Assembly: GCF_933775445.1 (NCBI RefSeq)
Contig: NC_065878.1
Location: forward strand, 4,548,001-4,612,000
DNA: 64,000 nt
Reading direction: 5' to 3'
From: Argentina anserina
Taxonomy: Eukaryota > Streptophyta > Magnoliopsida > Rosales > Rosaceae
Of the stretch, positions 12,104 through 24,056 are shown piece after piece (within the stretch, counting starts at the first letter, position 1; each line of letters starts with the position of its first letter). The notes under the pieces are model-generated. The model had not been told where the DNA came from. It made no database searches and saw nothing but the letters and a program-made list of their open reading frames with translations. A program made the translations under genes and the position numbers.

Positions 12104-12924
12104 ATCATCTAATGTCCAACTTTTTGTATCACATTGAAGTTTCCTCTACCAGACGTGGTTGTTTCATTAAGACTCTATAAGGATATGCTCTTACTCTTAT
12201 AATTGTCTTTCTGATTTGCAAAATCATTCTCAAAAGATTTTACCACAACAGAGGGAATTGCCAAATGCTGGCTGCAGAACAATCAGTAGTAAATGATAAA
12301 CTTGCAGATTGAAACACTCAATAGATAAAAGTACGAACTCCTGTACTGTGTCAAAATGGAAGGAGCTCTAACATTTTCTTACTTACAGATTGAAACATTC
12401 AATAGATAAATACAAACTCCACTAAAATGCAATAAGAAAAATGGCTAAAACTTGAAGTGTCTTGTGTATGAATAGCATGAATAATTAATTTGAATCACTT
12501 CCACCCCACACTAATAGGGTGCTGCTCATCTTTCCTTCCAATAGACATTTTGCTCAAAATTAGAATCCTTTACAGGCTATCCATACAAACAATATTGCTA
12601 CTAGAGTTTAGAGTTTAGGGGTACAACATCATCATAAAGAGAATCCTCTAAACTCTACTTAATCACTCCATAGGATTCCTAACTCGTCTTGAAACTTTAT
12701 TTAAAGAGAAGGATACCATTATAATTGTATTCCTGATTAGCAAAAGCATTTTCAGGTGCAAACAAAGAGCATTGCCAAATCCGGAATGCATAACATTTAG
12801 TATCTGAGAAACCTAAGGTTTCAGCATCCCTCGTATTGATGCCAATAAATAGGTGTCACCTGCATGTAATCGTTAAAATCAATCGTATCATATTGTGCGC
12901 TTTCAGCCTGATATGATCTTCTTA
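12104..12924. other. Convergent 3' regions of two genes
   Basis: This AT-rich sequence separates the DUF3531 stop from the phosphatase stop and should hold both 3' UTRs. Two imperfect copies of a cttgcagattgaaac(a/t)ctcaatagataaa-type motif, about 90 bp apart (near 12301 and 12386), are seen. No open frame or RNA gene is recognised. Confidence 0.4.
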
Positions 12925-14603
12925 TCATATAACTGCCCGGAGCTCTCCATTTCGCAGGTTCAATTTCCTATGCTGTGACAAAATTGAAGGTGCTCTAGCA
13001 TTTTTGATTCTCAATGCCAAGTCATAACTGGAATAGGTGTTTAGCTTTATAGCATTCAATATAGCTTGCAAGATTTGTAGAGGATCACCATGACCAACAA
13101 CTAAGATCGTGCATCTGCAGGTTGAACACATTCAAGAGACAATTAAAAACAGAAAAATCGATAGCATTGTTTAATTTGTGAGATGTATTAGAGTAAGGCA
13201 GGGTACAAGTCATATACAGTAAACCGATTAATTGGGGTGTCTCCAAGTTGTGCTTATGAACTTAGAATGCATAAAAATAAGAATACAAACTTTTCATTCA
13301 AGGTTTCATTTCAGTTTTTCATAGAATTATATGTATTTCCAATCAGATTATTACATTCAATACAGTTATGAAATATGGAAATATGATGAACTGATTTAAC
13401 TAAAGGTGCATATGTGGGGCTATAATATTATTATAGATGTTGGAGTATTGAATACGAGTAAAAATGTTATTCATAAACGTACCCTTGAAATAGAGATTCC
13501 ATAGTTACCATCGCATCTGCAAGTCTAGATGCAACATCATCAACACTTTCTCCACCTCCTGGCCTCATCAGAGGATCTATCGCATCAAGTGTGCCATATA
13601 TCTCATTGTACTATAGGTGAAAGGAAATTAGAGTTAGGTTAATATGGTTGAGGTAGTAGACTGTAAAAAGCAAGCCAAACAGAAAATAATTGACTAAATT
13701 CAGTGGTTGCCTACTGCATCACTAGAACCAAGCTCAAATGAAGGACCAAAGAAGCGTTCGTGCAGAGTTTCCATCACCTGTAAAGTAAACAAGTAATAGC
13801 TATTACATACACACTACGAAAATCACTCGCGCTGATGTCAGGCAAAAACTGAACCTATCATATTTTTAATTATGGTTTTCTAGCTTACAGTGCTAATCCA
13901 ACATAAATCCTTTGGGGCTGGGACTGAAGTAACTGCAGCATTTTACCTTACACTGAGGACCATCAAACTGAATGTTCAAGACAGATGCAACAATTCTAGC
14001 AGTCTGAGTTGTTCTCGAAAACGGAGAGTAGCAAATGCGAACATCTGCAAGTGGTATGCAACTTTCCACAAGTAACTGCACAGGCAACAGAGACTTATCG
14101 CATATCCTAAACAACCACACCTTCAAATGCTTTCAAATGCTTATAATTGTAGAATCCACTCTCTAATCTGTAATGTCTAACCGGTAAGGTCTTTATGGCG
14201 AACCATTCTTTCTCTTCTGATTTTCAAGTACAAATCTCATTTCCTACTTGGTATGTTATTTCCTTAGACCCAGTTTTATACAAAAGACCAAATTTTGAAA
14301 AAAGATTATTACTGCAATGCAAAACTGAAAGACAGGATATCTAAACAAAAGATTACCTTATTGAACAATTCACCAGCTATTTGAGCCTGATTAACACCTA
14401 GTGGCGCCAACTGATAATCTGGGCGGATACCATTTTCCTGAATAGAGTAGCTATTACAGTAAAGTTTGAAAGGGAAGAGGAAGAAGAAAGAGAAGAAATA
14501 GTATTACCATGGAAGAAACAATGAAGCCTTTCTCATTTGGAATGCTCCTGCCGTGCCTCAATACCCAGTACTTGTTTCTCATGAACGACATTGTCTCCGC
14601 CAT
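12925..14603 (-). CDS. Histidine phosphatase (phosphoglycerate-mutase-like) protein, six exons
   Basis: Minus-strand exons 14508-14603, 14357-14437, 13947-14075, 13715-13777, 13483-13610 and 12925-13114 join in frame to 228 residues. The phosphohistidine motif is seen at the start (KYWVLRHGRSIPNEKG), then CYSPFSRTTQTARIVA, the acid-base region FFGPSFELGSSDAYNEIYG, GGGESVDDVASRLADAM, and the second catalytic His in VVGHGDP. The tail is LSQHRKLNLRNGELRAVI. It closely resembles the small plant proteins annotated as phosphoglycerate mutase family. The true substrate is unknown, since most of these are broad phosphatases rather than glycolytic mutases. All introns are GT-AG. No transit peptide is obvious, so a cytosolic location is likely. 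Confidence 0.9.
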
Positions 14604-14691
14604 TTTAATCGGGAGAAAATTAGATATAGGCCAATATTAAAGTCCCGTCTTTAAAATAATCCGCACCCAATTTTTCTTTCAATCTATATCT

Positions 14692-14876
14692 TGTTCCGGG
14701 AGAATTACTATTTTACTTTTGTATGTGTCTTACCCTTAATAAGTTTCCTGTTAGAGATAGATTAGCATCTCTGTAATAGATTATGACTCTGAATCCTATG
14801 GGATTGTGGTTTTGTAATATCTATATATATGCCCACATATCATTCAATAAAGACACAGTTAGTTCATCATGCATCA
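14692..14876 (+). repeat. 5' LTR of copia copy 1
   Basis: Begins TGTTCCGGGAGAATTACTAT and ends ATCA, and aligns over its whole length with the two LTRs of copy 2. Its TATA-like tatatatat and the AATAAA-like cattcaataaag are in the same places as in copy 2. It is clearly more diverged than those two LTRs are from each other. Confidence 0.88.
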
Positions 14877-14897
14877 CGTTATCACGCATTTACTCTA
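14877..14897 (+). promoter_or_regulatory. Degenerate primer-binding site of copia copy 1
   Basis: Immediately after the LTR, cgttatcacgcatttactct corresponds to cgttatcagcacgttgctct in copy 2. It has lost the central gca and the match to a tRNA anticodon arm. Confidence 0.5.
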
Positions 14898-15535
14898 AAA
14901 TCCTGAACTTTTAGAGCCCTAGAAATCCTTTTTTTTTTCGCCGGCCGCCCTTGTCTCCAGCCTCCGGCACCCTTCCCGTCGGCGCTCCTCGTTGGCGACA
15001 GCCCCTACCGCTCCTCGCAGCCCCGCAGCCCCGCAGCTCCGCAGGGTCTCCTCCGCATTTGCCCCACAAAATCCCGCATCAAAGCACTCAAGATTGCTTC
15101 TCCAGCATATTCATGCAAGCAATGCGAACTTAAAAGGCAAAATCTTCGCTCAAGAGAATTTACTCACGTCTTCTCCACACTTTCAAATGTAATTTTTCAT
15201 TAACGTTCCCGCTTTTGAACATATAGATATATTATATCGGGCGCTATTAGCCTTCTTCATGTCTTCTTTCCGGCCTTTCTTATAACGCCGATGAGACCAA
15301 ATATGGATATGATTCCCCTCTTAGTTGATGTTTTTCGTGTGACGGTCTTGGCGGAGTCACGATTGTTTTGAAAATGGAAGTTAATAGATTTTCGTGTGGT
15401 CACCTGAGTGCACCACTGTTTTGGGTGCGATCATGAGTATCGCCGTTTGCATCGATTTTTGTTGTGACCATATACGTCACCCCTTCTAATTCATATTATA
15501 CTTTAACATAATTGATCTTGTATTCGTTTTTGTAG

Positions 15536-16543
15536 ATGTCACCGCCATCTCAACCGGAATTTGGCCTTCTTGATCTAGAAGGCAAGGAATACCACAGCTG
15601 GGTTTCTGACATGGAGCTCGTTTTCGAGAGCCGAGGGATCCAAGGCATGTTTGCCGACCCTCTTGCTAATTCCCCACCTATGACCAAGACTTAAGCTCTC
15701 ATCTTCATGAGACGTCATAACCATGCAACTCTCAAGAGGCAATACTTGAACGTAAAAGATCCTAAAGAATTATGGGACAAACTACGCTTGCGGTACAACA
15801 ACGTTCATGATAAGCTTCTCCCTTAATTAACCGTTAGATGGGATAACATTCGTCTATTGGACTATGAGAGAGTGGATGACTTCAATCAGGATATGTTATG
15901 CCTCCAATCCGATCTTGGCACCGTTGGTGTCATCAAGACCGACCTAGATCTTCTCAATAAGACATTGGACACGTTTCCAATCAACTATGAGGTTCAAGCT
16001 CATACGTACCGCACTCATGTAGAGGAAAGGAAGATTTGGTCTTTCGCTGACTTAATGGCGCTCTTGGCAAAGAAGGAGAGGCATTCTGAGATCCTCCTCA
16101 ACAATAATAATAGACCGGTTGGTACTAAAAAGATATCTACGCCACAGTCTAACTATGGGAAAGCTCCTAAGCAAAAGAATCAATCAAGGAACGCTCCATA
16201 CCAGCAACAACATAACAACTCTCGTGGTGGGAGGCAACAAGGTCATTCTCAGCCCAAGTCCAATACTTGGACCCGAGATGGTGGCGGTGCCGCACCCTCC
16301 GGGGGAGGCCGTCCTCGTCCCAAACCTCAAGGAAGTCGTGTGCCTCCTCATGCCTGCACTTCTGGTAATGGCAAGTCTCCATGCTTCAAATGTGGCTCAT
16401 TCAAGCATTTTAATCGCGATTGCCACGCTAGAAAAGAGATAATCAAGGCATACTCCGCCTACAAGAAGTTTCCACAACCCGAATGGAATCATGTGGATGA
16501 GGATTCTGAGATCGAGACTCACCACATCTCTATGAAGCCCTAG
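15536..16543 (+). pseudogene. Copia copy 1 gag
   Basis: A single frame opens at the ATG at 15536 (MSPPSQPEFGLLDLEGKEYH) and runs 336 residues to the stop at 16543. It is interrupted only by two in-frame TAA codons at 15692-15694 and 15824-15826. The N-terminal part is the copia capsid-type gag. The C-terminal third is basic, Gln/Gly-rich and ends with a zinc knuckle CFKCGSFKHFNRDCHA (CX2CX4HX4C). The ATG directly follows ttcgtttttgtag, a sequence shaped like a 3' splice site. Confidence 0.88.
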
Positions 16544-17562
16544 CTCCTTGCTTCCAAGGCTAAGCCTCCGGCCACTACAATGGATACTCTCGACTTTGAT
16601 TAGTCATTTTTAGCTTCTTCTAGCTTTATGATTTCAAGTATTGTTATGGCCGACCACCATTGTTATTTCATTGACTTTGTAATAGTCTTTTGGTTTTAGA
16701 AATAGAAGTTCATGCGTGATGTATTAAAGACTGGCATTCAATAAATTTCTCAATTTCTTGTTTACAAGTCGATTTCTTTGAGAATTTTATTTAAAGACTT
16801 AGCATGATGATCAACGTGTGCAACTCACGTGGTTTTTTAAATCAAACGCTTTTGGGTTACATGGGACCCCAATAGCACTATATTGTGAAATTAGAACTTA
16901 AAATTTGGAAAACGGACCTCGAAACATCAAAATTGACGTTGTTTTAGCCTTTGGCCGTACCCGGTTACTGTTCCGGTGTTTCCAGAACATTTCGGCATTT
17001 TGGCCGTCTTCCGGCCACTTGCCGATGTTTTCGGTGCCACCATCCAGTTCCTGTCGGCATCCCTTGTTGGACCTGCAGCTTCGGCCTTCTTACTGGCCAG
17101 CTCCGGCCGTCGCCGGCCGGTTTTCTGGCAATCGGCGCCGCCGGTTTCCGGTGAGTTTTCCGACGATTTTTTCATCGTTTCTCGTCTTTTTCTGACATAT
17201 TTCCAGCAGTTCTAGCTACCACGTTTTTCCCGTCCAAACTTCACCCGGTTTTGAGTTCTTTTGACATGGTTTCCGGTTAATTTTCCGGTTTTCTCCAAGT
17301 CTGTTATCTACGCTCATCGGCACTCTTTATGTGTGTTTTTACACTGATTTTGGATGGTTTCTACCACCCTAATTTACTGCTTGGTATTCCACTGCTTCAA
17401 TACCATGTTTTCCCAACTCTTTAGTTGAAGAATGTAGTATTATTACCATGTGATACATTCGATGAGATCGCATTTTGTTCTGATTCCCTTTCTTACAATA
17501 TTCTATGGTGTATTGTACATAATTGTTCCTCGTCGCTGACTCTATTAATTTTTATTTTGTAG
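16544..17562 (+). other. Gag-pol spacer of copia copy 1
   Basis: About 1 kb without a credible frame separates gag from pol. Recognisable landmarks (tgggttacatgggacc, cctcgaaacatcaaaattgacg, then a region full of TTCCGG/GGCC words) recur at 32120-32590 in copy 2, so the spacer is an old feature of the family and not a chance insertion. It ends tttattttgtag directly before the pol ATG. The plus- and minus-strand frames inside are low-complexity by-products of the GGCC words. Confidence 0.7.
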
Positions 17563-19672
17563 ATGTCCCACAGCAAAATTGAATGTCTAGCTTATTGTGG
17601 AACCACCCACACTGTTCTATGGTATATGCAGTTGTTCACGAATCTAGTGTTTTCGACTGCTTCGATGACTACAATGATTGGCTCGAAATCCATCATTCAA
17701 GGAAGAGGCACTGCTTCTTTTATGCTACCTAATGGTACGACTCTCAATGTCGTTGACTCTCTTTACGCGCCAAAGTCTCCCCGCACCTTGTTAAGTTTTA
17801 AGGACATACGTGTCAATGGTTTTTACCTCAATACTTATGTTGAGAATGGAGAGGAATATCTTTTGTGTTACCTTTGAGAAAACAGGCCAACGCCGCATCT
17901 TAGAGTAGATGAAGAGTTTCGAGAATGGATTGTATCTTACTTCCATTCGAATCTTTGAATCATATATGGTTTGGCATGCCTGTCTCGGGCACCTAGACGT
18001 GATATGATGATTAGAATACTTAAGAATTCACATGCTCATCTATTTTTCAAGTCCCGGAAGCGATTGGAGGATCACCTCACTCGTGCTCCACACGATGAGG
18101 CCGTGCCTACCCGTGCACTGCACGGTATGGCCAAGCCTGCCCCTCTCGGCAACTCCACGGCATTCATGTCGTCGGTGGCGGCATCCCCTCATTCACAAGA
18201 ACTTGTGATGCCTCCCGTGCTTTCTCATGCCTCCATGGCAATTTCTGATGCCCATCGCTTGTTTTGCAAAGCTTGTTCTCTTGCAAAATTTCAAGGAAGC
18301 CCTTCTTTTGCTAAGGCTTCAACCGAGAACATTTCATTCTTACAACATATCCAAGGTGACATTTATGGACCTATTCAACCAAAATGCAGACCTTTTAGAT
18401 ATTTTCTGGTATTGGTTGATGCATCGACGCATTGATCACATGTCGCTTTGCTATCCACAAGAAATGCTGCATTTGCTAAATTATTAGCTGAGATCATCAA
18501 ACTTATGGCTCACCACCCTGACTATCCTATCAAATCCATTCATTTGGATAATGCTGGAGAATTCACCTCCAAAACTTTTGATCATTACTGCATATCTATT
18601 GGGATCGAAGTTGAACATCTTGTTCCTAATGTTCATTCACAGAACGGTCTAGCAGAGGCTATCATAAAGCGTATTCAGCTTGTTGCTTGGGCAATGGTTA
18701 TGGGTACTAACCTGCCGGTCTCTGCATGAGGATATGCAGTGTTGCATGCAGCGACACTTATTCGTTTTAGACCCGCGGCTAACCAAGCGTTTAGTGTGTA
18801 CCAGATGGTAACTGGTTACGAACCCAATATTTCACACTTACGCATCTTTGGTTGCACCGTTTATGTGCCTATTACGCCTCCACTGCGTATTAAAATGGGT
18901 CCTCATAGACGATTAGGTATCTATGTTGGCTATAATTCCCCAATGATTGTCCGCTACTTAGAACCAACCACCGGAGATCTCTTTACTGCAAGATTTGCAG
19001 ATTGTCACTTTGATGAGACATGCTTCCCGTCGTTAGGGGGAGATGGGAATGTTATCATTCCAAATGAATGTCAGGAATTGATGTGGTGTGTCCCCGCTAT
19101 GTCTCATTATGATCCCTGCTCTACTCAAAGTGAGTTAGAACTGCAACGCATTATCGACCTCTAGAAATCGCAGATTCGATGCCCGACGGCTTTGTAGATA
19201 TTGCGAACTTGACGAGATCAAACATACCCGTTCCAAATGTACCGGCACGGTTGGATGTCCTGAAATACGAGCGTGGAAGACAAGCTCCTGGACCTAGTAA
19301 CATTGGCACTGTCCCTGACAGTGGGACGACAGCCGGCGCCCCTTGTGGTGACAATGCCGAGATGGACCAGCATGGAGCAGCTTCGGCTTCGGCTCCTCAA
19401 AGGAAAAGGGGGAGACAGGTAAACTCTAAGGATTCAAAGCCTAGAAAGAAGCGAATGACCAAGTACAACGCGTCATCAACGATAAATCTTCATCGTATGA
19501 AGTTGTCTCTGATTACAACTATGTCCATGAATCAACTCAAGTGTTACTGTGGGACGCTATGGAATCTTGTTTGATGCCAGAGAACAATGAAATCTCAGTG
19601 AGCTACACAAGTGAGCAATCGGTCCGAAACCGAGCCACTACATGCATTTATGACGTTTTCGCTTATTCCGTC
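17563..19672 (+). pseudogene. Copia copy 1 pol, N-terminal half: protease and integrase
   Basis: From the ATG at 17563, the protease region reads ECLAYCGTTHTVL where copia proteases have an Asp (DxGxTHT), so the catalytic Asp codon has become Tyr. It continues to SLYAPKSPRTLLSFKDIR. A stop follows at 17877. The pre-integrase zinc region is split by a frameshift (WHACLGHL then RRDMMIRILKNS) and carries a long low-complexity insert before FCKACSLAKFQ. The integrase core shows GDIYGP, HLDNAGEF and QNGLAEAIIKRIQ (the DDE positions), then IFGCTVYVPI. Stops at 18433, 18727 and 19162 break it. The linker PDGFVDIANLTRSNIP leads to the point where the hAT element is inserted. Confidence 0.85.
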
Positions 19673-19959
19673 CTAAGTTGCACGGATACGGACACGAGTG
19701 TCCGTATTGGACACGATTTGATACGTGGACACGCTAAATGAAATTTTTATTAGACACGGACACGTTTTGGACACGTTAATTAAATATTATTTTAAGTATA
19801 TATACCTAATAATAAAAAAAGTAGCCACAAACATAGTTTCTTAAATTAGAACAAAATCAACACAAATGCCAAATACAAATACAAGTCCAACAAAGTTTCA
19901 AACTTTTAATAAAATACATAATAAAATTCAAATACAAATAATTAATAACTTCATTCAAC

Positions 19960-22343
19960 TCAAATGTCATCCTCCACAATGTTCTCCATTCCTATAGCAT
20001 CATCATCATCAACATCATCAAATAAGTATCCCTCCAATTGTGGTTCATCAAGTGTAAGGTTAGCCATCTCAAGTCTTCCAACATTAATGTCTTCTAAAGA
20101 TTCAAATTGATCACCTCCTACATCCCACATAAGAGTTGCACTACTATGTAAATTGGGCTTTTCCTAGATAAGAGGCGAAGATTGGTATGCACAAATACCA
20201 AATCTTCCGCTCTTTGTGGAAGTAGTTTGTTCCTCTTTAAAGAATGAATGAAACTGTATGTGCTCCAATTTCTTTCACAACAAGATGAAGAACTATGTTG
20301 ACCTAGAAGCTTGAAGGCTATACCTTGAAGAGTAGGTGCCAAAGCTCCATGGATTGCCCACCATGTAATTGGCTCTAATAAGTATCTATCCTTCATAGCA
20401 TCTCCACTTCCAAACTCTTGCAGACACATAGAAAAATTGGCAAATTCTATGTTAACTTTCTCTTCTCATCTTCATCGGCAAAGTACCGCATGAGACATGC
20501 TTTCCTTTCTCTTGTAATCTCTAAATCTTTGTGAGGAGCAACACGATGAGTAGCTTCATTAAGCCATTCCGAACTATAATACCTAAACATTGAAATATAA
20601 ATATGTAACGTTTGTATAACTAATTAATATATTTTATAAAATTACCAAACAAGATTATAAAGTGTACTAATTAAGATAGATAACAATTAAGACTTACTTG
20701 GGATTCAAAGAATGAGCCAAGCAATGAAGTGGCGTGTTGCTCTTAGTCCAACGAGCCATCAACACTTTATGAACCGCATTCCAAAAGAGAGATTCTTCTT
20801 GAAGTTCTTTTCTTTCTTTCCTATAGATAACTTTCTTCACTTGAACAATCATATTATCCCACCATTCATACATCAAATGAAGACAAGACTTGTCGGTATC
20901 CGCCTTCCTAATTATCTCATACATAGGCTCGGTAAAATCAAGAATGTAATCAATATCATCCCACATTAAATCATCCAACAACATCTCCTTTACCCTAGCC
21001 GCCTTAGGTTTATCATCTAATCTATAATCATCCCACTTTGTACTAATCACTATTTGTTGCAAACCATTCTTGATTGCCTTAAACCTCTTAAACATAATAA
21101 CCGTAGATACAAACCTTGTGGGAGCAACCGAAAGCAACTTCAAAGGGCACTGATCATTGAACATAACTAATCTCATTCCATGATTAATTATGAAGTTTTT
21201 AATATACATAACATGCTCTGCAATAGGTTGTATCCAAGAACATGGCTCATATACATCTAGATTGCTCAAGCAATTAGAAGGTGTGCAAATATTCTTCAAA
21301 GCAAGATTTAATGTGTGAACTACACATGGTGTCCAAAAAATAGTAGGATACTTACTTGCTATCATTGCACCGGCTTTTGCACAAACGGGACCATTGTCGG
21401 TAATCACTTGCACTACATTTTCATATCCAACTTCTTTGATTGATTCAATAATCAAGTTTGCAATTAAATCCGAGTCCTTGTATTCTCCTTGACAATTTAT
21501 AGCTCTCAACATCATCGGACCACTCTCAGAAATAGCAATCACATTAATCAATGGTCTTCTTTGTGCATCGGACCAACCATCACTACATACACTCACACCC
21601 TTATCCTTCCATGAAAGTTTAAGTGGTTGCAAATGCTTCTCAATATTCTTCTTTTCCTTTGCAAGAAGTGTGGTCCGGATGGCATTGTAACGTGGTGGAA
21701 CATAGCCCGGAAGAGTTGAAGCACGAATATAAGAGTTTCGGTAATGTGGATTTCTTGCCAAATTGAATGGTAGACCACCGGTGTAGAACATCCTTGCAAC
21801 CTCCGCATCACATTCTTCCCTAACCGAGTTTTGAAAGGCTTTCTCAATGGAACTAGAACCATCGACTGTTTTCCTCTTCTTTCCTGTATCGACTGTTGTT
21901 GGTTCGTGTGCATATGCATGAAAAGTGCTTAGCCCAACGCTACTAGTAGCAGCACTCCCTCCTTGATGTCTTGTTGATGGTAGAGGAACTTGTTTAGGAG
22001 CTGCATTCGTCAATCTCTCCTTGCATTCTTTCATCAACTTGAACAATTTAGATTTGACTTCGGAATTAACACTAACCTTAGGGCACCCAACAATTCCCCC
22101 TCCTTCGCTTAACAAATGTGCCCGAACTCTAGTATACGACCTATTGTAGTACATATTGCAGAAACTACATTGCCACCTCCAATTACCTCCACTTGGAGGC
22201 TTGCTAATCTTCTTGACAAATGCCCACAATGGAGTTTTATCATCTATTTTACGATCTTCTTGACCACCTCCATCTCCACTATTACCATCGGCATTAACTG
22301 ATCCGGCACTAGAACTAATAGGAGTTGATCCTCCTGTACTCAT
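19960..22343 (-). pseudogene. hAT transposase (BED finger, DUF659, C-terminal dimerisation), two frameshifts
   Basis: Exon 1 is 20698-22343 (548 codons plus 2 nt), with a GT donor at 20697. Exon 2 starts at 20582 after an AG acceptor and restores NPKYYSSEW. The BED-type finger is WQCSFCNMYYNRSYTRVRAHLL...GC. The catalytic RNase-H-like core includes VCSDGWSDAQRRPLINV and VQVITDNGPVCAKAG, and WTPCVVHTLNLALK follows. The C-terminal dimerisation block reads WWAIHG, then SSSSCCERNWSTYSFIH and KRNKL. Two apparent 1-nt deletions hit exon 2, near 20460 (KRKVN region) and near 20160 (an A run before KPNLH). After both, an acidic tail ends at a stop at 19960-19962. It is therefore probably inactive, or else the two homopolymer errors are sequencing artefacts. 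Confidence 0.9.
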
Positions 22344-24048
22344 ACCTTCTGCAAAAAAAAAAACTGAGAATAAATCAAATCATAAATGAAAATATCAATT
22401 CTTTAACTTTCTGTACAATTCTTTAACTCTCAGTAAAAACTGTAAAGATCGTATTCACTTCATATCTGTAATTTTAGTAGTTGCAGACTACTAAACTCTC
22501 ATCATAACTGCCAAATTTTCTTTGAGCAAAAAAAAAATACTAATCTACCTAGTCAAAGACAACTTAGAAATGAAGATAAGAATATCACATTTTAGGAAAA
22601 GATTAATGAGTATTTCAACAAAGTAAATTGAGAAAATCCGCTTGTGATTTCCTAATACAAATAGTTTCTCAGTACTTTTGGTCTAGTAATGTTCATACTT
22701 TATATAAGAAGCACCATACTTGAATCAGTTGAATGATAGACATCTTCATGCTTATTATTGTAATACAACAGATGCAGTGTTAGACAGTGGTTCAGATTGG
22801 ACTGAAACTCGACACAGAGAACTTGTGGACCAAAAAGAAAAAGGGTCCTCAAAAGAAAGGAAGATACAGTTTATGTTCACCTAAAGAGTGCCCAAAACTG
22901 GTATCTTCTTCAGTAAGTCTCTCTGAATATGGTAAAATATAGAAAAAAAAAATTGAATGAGGGTATTCTACAACTGCTATATCTGTAAGAACTATTCATG
23001 TACAATAATGTCATAGTTGTGAAGGATTCATGTCTGTTATAAAAGAGATTAGAGTTGTAAGCATGCGAGTCATAATGGTACAGCAAGCACCCTTTCTCAA
23101 CATCCAATTGTCTAGGTTTAATGACTTTAATCACAATATTAAACACATTAGCTAAGGCCCTGGAATATTACTGCTATTTTGACTTGTTTCAACACATCTA
23201 CTCCATTAACTCAAACTTTCAAACTTTTTTAGGGATGTATTTCTGATCAACTTCATGAGATTCATGCTGTTGAAGAAGTTTATTGATCTCATCGATCTGA
23301 AAACCCTCCTTTCTTGCTTGGGCTGCCATTTGCTCACCTAACAGTCTTAAACTAAAGGATTACTTGGTCTAAGGACCACAGATAGATTTGTATTGCAGAA
23401 CTAGCTAAACTTAGTTGGAAACTCCTTACTTAACCTGATAATTAGTGGTTAGTTATAATTATAAGATGGATTATGGGTAGTGGAATTGACATGTGCTTCT
23501 GCCAGTTTAATTGGTTCTACTTCTACCTGGTTCGTACTGATTACCAGAAGCCCTAGTGGTCTCTGATGAAGAAGAAGGAGGAGACCCAAATGTGTTTACA
23601 ACCAGAAATTGCTCCTCTAACTCTCCCTCAATTATACTGCTTTGTAATTTTGTTGAGGAGAGAGTTTGGACTTTGGACTTACCTCACTAAGGAGAACGTC
23701 GCTGCAGTGGTGGCGACAGAAGAAAGAGCCTCGGCGACGACGACAGCGGTGGGGCTAAGTGGTCGGGGTTGGGGTTGCGTTGCCTGTGTGAGAGCTTGAG
23801 AGGGATTGAGAGGGATTGAGACTTGAGAGGGACTGAGAGGCAGGAGGCAGAAGGCCGGAGGCTTAGGTTGAAAAATAATTTGAGGACAAAAATACCCTCC
23901 CGTGTCCTCTTTAATTGCGTGTCCAGTTGGACACGCACGTGTCCTTTTCGTATTGAAACGTGTCCGAGCCGTGTCCAATTGTAGCTCGCGTGTCCGGCGC
24001 GTATTGAGGCGTGTCTGGCGTGTCCATTCGCGTGTCCGTGCAACCTAG
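22344..24048. other. 5' and terminal noncoding part of the hAT element
   Basis: About 1.7 kb between the transposase ATG and the right terminus holds the presumed promoter and leader. There is an A-run at 22350 just before the ATG. From 23880 to 24045 the region is packed with cgtgtcc/ggacacg words, the subterminal repeats. Other open frames are shadows. Confidence 0.6.
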
Positions 24049-24056
24049 ATTCCGTC

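Larger units (their letters stand above)
19665..24056 (-). mobile_element. hAT transposon with 8-bp TSD, nested in the copia pol
   Basis: The direct repeat attccgtc lies at 19665-19672 and 24049-24056. The element between (19673-24048, 4376 bp) has inverted ends: ctaagttgcacggatacgg on the left and ctaggttgcacggacacg read inward from the right. Both subterminal zones are crowded with gacacg/cgtgtc words in both orientations, as expected for hAT transposase-binding sites. It carries a minus-strand BED/DUF659-type transposase. The host pol reads continuously when it is removed with one TSD copy. Confidence 0.93.

Noticed and set aside
13715..13777. Possible frameshift in exon 4 of the histidine phosphatase
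   Set aside because: On re-reading, the exon is 63 bp and in frame (FFGPSFELGSSDA), so there is no lesion.
16905..17215. Several overlapping open frames on both strands in the gag-pol spacer
   Set aside because: They come from TTCCGG/GGCC-rich low-complexity sequence and are not kept in copy 2.
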